Below are positions 40,801-49,800 of a stretch of 64,000 nt of DNA, one piece after another. The stretch lies in contig NW_020653766.1 in assembly GCF_003589595.1 (NCBI RefSeq), positions 3,650,058-3,714,057 of the forward strand, given 5' to 3'. The notes under the pieces were generated by a model. That model made no database searches. It worked only from the letters and a program-made list of their open reading frames with translations, and had not been told where the DNA came from. The translations under genes were made by a program, and so were the position numbers. Source of the stretch: Hyposmocoma kahamanoa (taxonomy: Eukaryota; Arthropoda; Insecta; Lepidoptera; Cosmopterigidae). Position 1 is the first letter of the stretch. Every line of letters begins with the position of its first letter.

Positions 40801-43800
40801 TGTGGATAGTGTATGTATGGGTAGTGTTTGTGTGGCGTGTACACTCAATGTATCAATTATGAGATAAATATGCAATGAATGTACAAAACGTAAAATATCC
40901 AAATAAATATAATGAAAAATATATAAAATATACTACAAATTAAAATGAAATTATAAAGTCTAAAAATAATGCATAATGTAATATAGTATAATATAGTGTA
41001 GTGTAGTGTAGTGTAGTGCAGTGCAGTGCAGTGCAATGTAATGAGATGGGCCACATCAGCTGGCGTGAGTTGTTAATGCGTAGGAGTACTGTCTCGTTCT
41101 TGATTTTCTGCATTTAGCTAATATAAAGCATGCGTCGGTATCACCACATCTTAAATGTATCGAGGCGATATAGTATGTGTTTATTTTTAAGTTCTTTGTT
41201 ATCATGAGTACGATCATCAGATGAAGGATTAATATTGCGCGACCTATCACTTATAAAACGTTATTCAAAGTTGGGCTATTTAAGGCGGAAGTAAAAGGAC
41301 ACTATAAGCAAGAATACTCCAAAGTTCGACTTCTCACAGAATAGGTGATGTTTTGGTGCAATACCTTCTCAAAAATTCACATATTTTTTACCTGGTAAAT
41401 CGGCCATGACGGCCGATGTGCTCATAACGGCGTTCGCGTCGGCGCTAGCTCGACTCGCCTTCATGCTACCGCCTGTCGATGGCTTTAGCCCCAGAATCCA
41501 TACCTTCAAAAAGAAAGATTTTTTTAAATACACAAACGGGTTTAAAGACAGAAATTAACTAATATAAAATAACACCACTTATTTGCCCAAAATATGCTGT
41601 ACAAAAGGGTTATAGTAAGACAGAGCTCATAGTTTACCAAAAATTAGCATCAAACATCAACATTATCTATAGTGTATTACGTTGTTCGCGGCAATGTTGC
41701 GTCGGACTGAATGCACTGCTCTACCAGCTTATGACGTCATCGTCTCTTTCCTCTACCCTTTACCCTTAAAAACTTACCCTTTCAAAAGTTCGTGAAATTA
41801 CATCTATTTGTCAAGTTTTATTGCAATCGGTTAATGGAAAGTGAGCGAAACTGGATTCATCCTCTAGTTTGCCACCCTTAAAGTTGGAATATTTCCTTCA
41901 AATTTAAATGGGACCAATACTGAGCTACCCTGTTTCCAATGAAAAAACAATGATCATAAGAAAAAATATATACAGTCGAATTGAGAACCTTCTCCTTTTT
42001 TAAAGTCGGTTAGTTAAAAGTTATTTTTAACAATTGTATATTTTATTATGCCATTGGAAAGTTTGCTGGTACTTATAGCACAAGTTTTCCTTTTTAAGTG
42101 CCAGCTGACATAAACGTTCTGATTCTTTGATATCATCAATTATATAACAAGAAATAAAGGCGATATAAGGGCCATCCATCCCTGGAAACTCATCAAGCAA
42201 ATGGGCCTCATATCACTTTTAAATATCAACTCTCATTTGCACTGAAATCACAAATTAGAAAGCTGAAATAGTACAGCGCCAACAACTGAACTGTGTGTAC
42301 GTCTCCGTATATAACAAAAATATTCTGTATTTATTGTAATAAAAATAATATCTGTTCCGTTCGGTGGTGTGGGAAAAACGGCAAAACATCTAATTATAAA
42401 ACAAACAATCACATTTCAAAGGTAACATATTAAATATGTAATTTTTCAATTTTCGTTCATTATGGCCAATCGGAGCGCATTTGTCACCGTAATGAAATGG
42501 CAGAATAGTTTTCAAACAAATTAAATGGCACTTCGTCTCTAATTTTGGTCATTACTCGACGAATAAGATCCTACGTGAGACTCCACTGGGATTATATTGC
42601 AATTATGATAATATTTGTTATTCTGCTAAATTCTAGATAGTGTCAGTGGAGTAGCAGTGATGGCACTCATTCATTTAGTCACTAACGATCAATATTAATA
42701 TACAATTCATTATACAATAAAATTATTTATAATATGCGCAATTATGGCATAGGAGACTGCACGCTATTATGCTTGGTAAGTACCTACGATGCAGGACGAA
42801 ACATGTTTGCTTACAACGGGGCTAGACGGAGCTGCCGCATTTTGTGGCTCGTAAGCCGGGGACTCCTCCCGCGCGCCTACCTATTAATCTTGCGTCGCCC
42901 ATGTGACACAAATCTTGCAATCGGTATCTTTACAAACTAAATAAGTTCCATTTTTGTTTGTTGTAAATAATGGACACTACATTATACACGGTTATCACTG
43001 TACATATGTATCAATTGAATTATTTAAGTATTTTATAAATATAAGAGAACACACCATACTACATTACAGAAATATATACGTAATTTATTTTAGTTTACAC
43101 GTCCGGTACTCGCTCGGTTTTAGGGTCCACTGAAAATCAGCGTCACAGCCTTTTCCCGGCGGTGACATTAGTTGAGTGGATCCTATTACATACGCCACAG
43201 CCGCACACATGACGTCTCTAGTTAGTACAACAACAGTGTTGACTAGCTTTGTGGTCATTTAATTACTTATTACTAAGATTTTATTTTTAATTCATTTTAT
43301 TTAGTTTTTTTTGTTATTCTATTTTCTGTTTGTTTTAATTTAGTTTTGTTTATTTTTATTTTTTTAATTTCTTATTGTGTATTATTGTGTTGTGGCGTTA
43401 TGTAATAAATGGATTCTATTCTATTCTATTCAATATTATCTTAATAAAACTATAATCCTATTATTATAATTAACATTGTTACACCAAATATCGTGGTAGA
43501 CGTGTTCCGTAAGTTTTCTTATAAATATACACTAACCAAATGCTGCAAAGTGGTGAGTACAGGCAACCAAGCCTGCTGTATTGTGTCGCCGTCTCTTTGG
43601 GCCGCACACAGCAAAGCCTTCATTGCTGTGACGTGTCTCGATGTCACCATAACGAAGGATTGTTGTTGACCTGAGCAGGAACAAAACAATGTTGATATAG
43701 ATAACCATATAAATTGTAAAAATCACGTTCAAAAACTTAATTTTAAAAAAACAACAGACTTTCACGCTGCTTTAACTATATATTTTTTTTATAATACCAA

Positions 43801-46800
43801 GTGACGGGACGAACAAGTCGTGCGCCTGATGATAAGTTACACGCCTGTCCATAACAGTTGTAGTGCCACTCAGTGCTTTAAATCGCAAAGATCCGAGGGG
43901 CACTGCCACTGCGCCCGTCACCCTGAGACATAAGTTGACAAGTCCCATGTGCCTGTAATTTCACCAGCACCGTTACCCTTGAAAACTTTAACACAGTAAT
44001 GCTGGCTGATTGAAATAGGTCAGGTAGCAGTACTTCCCTATTACGTCAAAGCCTACGCTTGGTTAAACTATGTTATAATTCTATGGGGCAATAGCACGGA
44101 TACGCCTAGTCTCTTCACTCTACAAAAGGAATTAATTAGAATCCTCACAAATATAGGCCAAACAGATAATTGTAAATCCCATTTTATGAAACACAAAATC
44201 CTGCCTCTCCCTTGTATCTATATCGTCATCTGCGTAAAAAGCGCGTACCTGCACTAAATCAAATTTTACAGGGGGGCGATTAAACTTTATTATTTTTTTA
44301 TTTAAAATGGCTACGATTTTCATTTTTGCATACTAAGCCGATGCTTCACGCCGATTCATGTTATCTACCGACGGACAACAATAGATTCCCTTAAATCACG
44401 TTCATTTTATGCCACGACATTTACGCGGGTTTGATTTGGCCACAAAATTACCAAAATGGAAACTAATAATCAAATGCTAATTAAGCGTAATTGAACTATC
44501 TTGAATCTAATTGAACTATGATATACTAGAAATGTGTAAATTTGTACGAAACCATCAATGCCTATACCAAAATCATAAATTATTATTTATTAATCTTATT
44601 ACCATATTCCAGGTTAAATATGCATTTCTCTAGCTCAAACATCATGTCAATAAAAATATAAAACAAATTTCCGGAAACTATCAAAAATTAATAAAATAAT
44701 TTTTTTTTTGAACGTTTCATATCATGTGACGGGACGAACAAGTCGTGCGCCTGGTGGTAAGCGACACACCTATCCGTGACAGTTGCAGTGCCACTCGGAG
44801 TTTTAAATCGCAAAGATCTGTGGGGCACCGCCACTGCGCCCATCACCCTGAGATATGTCTCAGTTGACAAGTCGTTATACCAGCAAAGTTATAGTAGCAG
44901 TAGACCTCCTTGTGAAAGAGTTCGTCCAGTTAAGTACTGCCACCTTACCTATTTCTGCCGCCAAGCAGTCACGTGATCATTACTGCGTTCCGGTTTCGAA
45001 GGGTAAGGGAGCTGGAGAAATTACAGGCACATGGGACTCGTCAACTTATGTCTCAGGGTGTCGGGCGCAGTGGCTGTGCCTCTCAGATTTGTGATTTAAA
45101 GATCTGAGTAACACTGCAACTGTTAGGGACAGGCGTGACGCTTACCACCAGTCACACGACTTGTTCGTCTCGTCACTTATAACTAAAAAAAATCCCATAT
45201 GCCTGTACTTTCACCAGCACCATTAAAAACCGGAACGGCAGAAACAGATAAGGTGGCTGCATCGTTCGTTGCAAGAGCGAATCGAGCGTGGAGGCAAGGC
45301 ACTGACCGACAGGCGGCTGCGCCGTGGGCAGCGGCGTGCCCACCCACACGACCTGGTGGCGGCAGTCGGGCTCGGGCGCCGGCACCTCGCGGCGCCAGGG
45401 GCACGGCAGCGCGCCCAGCGCCGGCACGCAGTACTGCGCCGGCAGCGCCGCGCGGCACAGCGCGCTGATGCACGCGTCGCGGCCCACCGCGTGCCCCACC
45501 TGCGAGGTCCCACATTCGACTCTAATGTGTCACATATCGACGATTCCGAGGCAGGTTGCCTGACACTAGCGCCCGTAGTATGCCGCCTCGATAAAGCTAT
45601 TATATCCACATTTAGCTGTGAAATTCGAGTGATAAATCGGCGTGATAAACTCGCATCGGAGTGATAAAAAATTATTTTAAAATTTTATCACAATAGCGAA
45701 CATGGCGAGCACCATGACGTCACATTTTCTACAACAGAATATTAAAGACAAATATACCGTTCAAAAAGATGAGAAAAGAAATACTTTCATGGCATGATAC
45801 TATCGTATCAACAAAACACTGCAAGTAATTGGTAATATACTCCTGTGAGGTTGTTAATATTTTACAAACAACCCCGTATAATCAATTACGCCTGTATGGT
45901 GAAACCATACACTCTGAAACATGAGAATGTTATATTTTTATTTAATTATTTTACCCTTTCCCTAAAAACGATTCATTTGGAGTTGCGCCACTTTATTGTT
46001 AAGAATGAGGTGTAATCTTACCTTCCCGCTAACCCTAGCAAGCGTCTGTATGGCACGTAAGATATTCTCTAGTTCTCCGATACTCGCTTCTGCCAGCACC
46101 GACAAACCCCACACCAAGCCGCACCACGACGACTTCAGCAACTGCAAACAATACCAATAATCACTAAATGGAACACAATTTTTATTTTAGACTTTAATAA
46201 TTATATCATTTTTTTTTTAAATAAACCAACCTCAAAAGTTATTGTATTACATCTATTTGCCAAGTTTTATTGAAATCGTTTACCGGAAAGTGCGCGAAAC
46301 CGGATTCATCCCCTAGTTGCCACCCCCTTAGGGATTGAAAATTTTCTTCAAATTTAAATGGGACCAATATTGAGGTACCCTCTTTCCAACAAAAAAAGAA
46401 TCATCATCATCATATACAAAATAATTCAGTTTTTTAAAGTCAGTTAAAAAAATGCTTGGAATTTTTTAATCCTCTTGTGTTAAACATTTAAGACTTACCT
46501 GTAATTGTAGCTGCCTTTCTTTGTCCTCAGCGTCAGCGTCAATTTTGTCAACAACGTTTGAATTCTGATCTGCTTCTCCATTGTGGCCGTTGTTCGTTAT
46601 TTCTTTATTGTCTGTCTTTTGGTCTGATTCTGGAATAAAAAAAATATAGTCAGACTAACGAGTTTTTAGGTTTTAGCGATTGTTATTTATAGGAAATGGC
46701 ACTATTTTTTCGGATCTACATCGCTTAAATATAAATAAATATTAGACATCACATACGTTGCTACCACAGAACAATAAATACAGTAGAAGTGCTTAGTTTG

Positions 46801-49800
46801 TGTGGCACGTGTGTCAACAGTATGCGAAGTTCCACAAACTTAAGTTAAATCGGCCATTGTAGCTTTGTACGTTATGGTCTGCCTTATTTTGTAGTGCAAA
46901 AATGAAAATCGCATTTATAATTTTATCCATGGTGGAGTTACATATCATTGTTAAGTCTTATTTATTTAATTTTCTATTTTATGTTCATCGCAAAATTATT
47001 TTTGTTACTGGATACGAAAGTCAACCTAACATTGCTGCAATATGGTCGCTTCTTTTTTGATTAACTAAGTAAACACCTCGAATTCGTCGTCGTCCAGTCC
47101 TATTGACCGCTAGATGGCAGCGCATTGATTGAAATTTAAATATAAAATAAAAACGTCGTAACTTGCAACAATAGGCATTGAACTTTCAACGATATACCAA
47201 CAGGGTAAAGTTTAAATTATATGAACAGTCCAGAATTTATTATTTCTATTCAAATTAGAAAGTACGATCAATCATTTTTAAGACTTCATAGTATTTTAAA
47301 TTATGAACGAGTTTTGGCGACAGCGGTTCTGATAGAAATCAAGGCCCTTCCATTGTTGTTATCTTCTTCCGTGATTGCTCCCTAAATAAGTAACTAAAGC
47401 ATTTGTGTTAATAAAATCGGAAACAACAACGGTACCACAAACACCCACACCCGAGAATATATACAAAAGGTTTTTATGAACTCAGGACATTCTAGTACAG
47501 TTTGCTAGAAGACGTTGGTTCGAATCCAGGCAGATCGAAGGAGTTTTTCCTGATTGTTCAATCTTTTTATTAATTATTATGACAAACTAATGGAGTAATT
47601 TCACAAAAAAATAGTTGAATATTTTGGTGGTGAAATATACTGACATTCGATAACTTAATTAATTACCTTTTTGATTGTTTATATTTTTATTGGCTTCCTT
47701 TTCGTCTCTATCGCAGTTCCCATCTTCGTACAGTTCTTGTAATCTGAAATGGTATTTAATATGTCACTTCCTCGTATAAATAATGTTTGAATTTTATGAA
47801 TTTTCAGTGACTCTGTAATTAATTTCAAATTATAATCTTTATTATTATTTGAGATTCCCGAATCTTCCACGGCCTAGAAGATCATTTTCAAATATTTATA
47901 GTTTGTCTTTCTTGAAGACCTCCGTGAAATGACATAAGTATCGGTCAGGTTGCTACTTTTCACAAAATTTTAAATAGTTATGTAGTTGCTGTCGATAGTT
48001 TTATCGATAGATTGGGAAAGAAGATAAATTTTACCCAAAAATGACTGAATTGTAATTGTTACGACGTTCTAAACGATTACTAATTGCGTTATTGCCTTCG
48101 TTGTTCTTATTTTGACAGTTGACCTACAAGTATTGAGATCAATTTTTATTAATATGGAATAGCTGAATATAGCCGGATTTATTGAATTAAAATGAAAAAC
48201 TTTAAAATGTCCCCTCTTTGCATTTTGCATAAACCTAGTTCTAAGTACACTGTATGTATGTATGAACTTACAAAAATTGACAATTCAAATGAACTTGAAC
48301 TTCAGTTATTGGATGAATAATGGGTCGAGGCTGATTCAAATGAAACAAGTTCGGCTATTTATTCCATAAGCGTGACCAACATGCAGTCGACAATCGATAC
48401 AATATTTATCGACTGTAATCACTAGCTGCTTGCAAGAGGGCAACACTTTGACATACTGCCTCCGTGGCCTAACGGTTACCATGCCAGACTGCCACGCAGA
48501 GGCTCCCAGGTCCGATTCCCGGGCCGGGAGAAATATTTGTATGGCCTACATTTACTGCTCTTGTTGAGTTTGGGTGTCATTTGTGGTTGCCTAGGTGTGT
48601 CCATAGCTTCCGCGACACAGCGATTCCCTAGTGCGGGATTATGTTGAGTGTGTGCGTTATTATTATTATTATTACTTTTGCACAATGAACTGTCATTTTA
48701 CTCCGTCTTCAAAAATACTCTAAATGGGACAGGCGGTGTTCCCTGTTTAACGGCAGAGTCAGCCGGATTCAGGTACTCAGGTTCAACTGGCAAATGATAT
48801 TATATTATGATGATGATATTTACCTAAAATACTCGTTCCCCTCGACAGTGATAGCGATTGACCTTATCACCTCCATGAGACAAGCGTACGCCACTGAGAT
48901 ACCGTAGCCGTCTTGTATAGTCGGTGCTTCCGTGCGGTCTAGCATTTCTATACTGTAATTTTAATAATGTCACATTAAATTAAATTTTGTTGTTCACACA
49001 ATGAAAGCCAAAAAAGCAAAGTGTGAGATAGAGGGGGAGAGATAAAGAAACAGGCGGCCGCGCGGTTGCCGAGCGGTGTCCGCGGCGGCACCACGCGGTT
49101 AAAGAGAGGAGTCCGCGTTGCCGCCGCGCAGCGACCGCGTGCGTCTAACTGTCATGGCAAAATACGCTCTATTTGTTCAGCTTTTACATTTTAATTTAAA
49201 TGAGCGTTCCGGACACGCGGGCTAGCCTGGCTTGAATTTGATCTACGCGGCGGCCGGGCGGCGGCCACGCGGTAATTTTATTAATTACAAAATTACCTAA
49301 TTATATATATTATATATATAATTTAATTACATATATAATATAATTTAAATGTTGTTGCATAATTTCAGATTCGCCATTAATGTACATGAAGGCGTGGTAA
49401 CCGGGCGGTCGCCGCGAGAAAACTTTCTTCTCGTGTAACTGCGTGCTAAGAGTTGGTTACTACAAGTACGTTAATACAACATTACGACAACCATATAAAA
49501 AGTGCATTTTTTTTTCATCGTAGGTACAAGATGAGTCAAGGAGTCATTAATGGCTGGCGCGACATTCTTTGAGTGGATCGTAAACCAACTACACACATGA
49601 AAAGTGTCTCATTTTTTTAACATCGGTAGATATTTTTGGTCAATTTTATAATTTCAATTTGACCCAAAAATCCACGAGTGTTGAAAAATAATTAATTAAA
49701 AACCTCATTTTCAAAGGCAAAAAGGTACTTGATTCTTAGACACTTTAGATGTGATATAATTTTGCTTAAACAATGGTAAAAATATGAAAAATACGTAATA

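Noticed and set aside
45183..45664. Several long overlapping frames on both strands
   Set aside because: Shadows of the GC-rich MON2 exon w6; the true frame is the one matching the family and joining w5 and w7.
49045..49275. CpG-island promoter
   Set aside because: GC-rich words are repeated and inverted as in MITEs, and no gene start is evident on either strand nearby.
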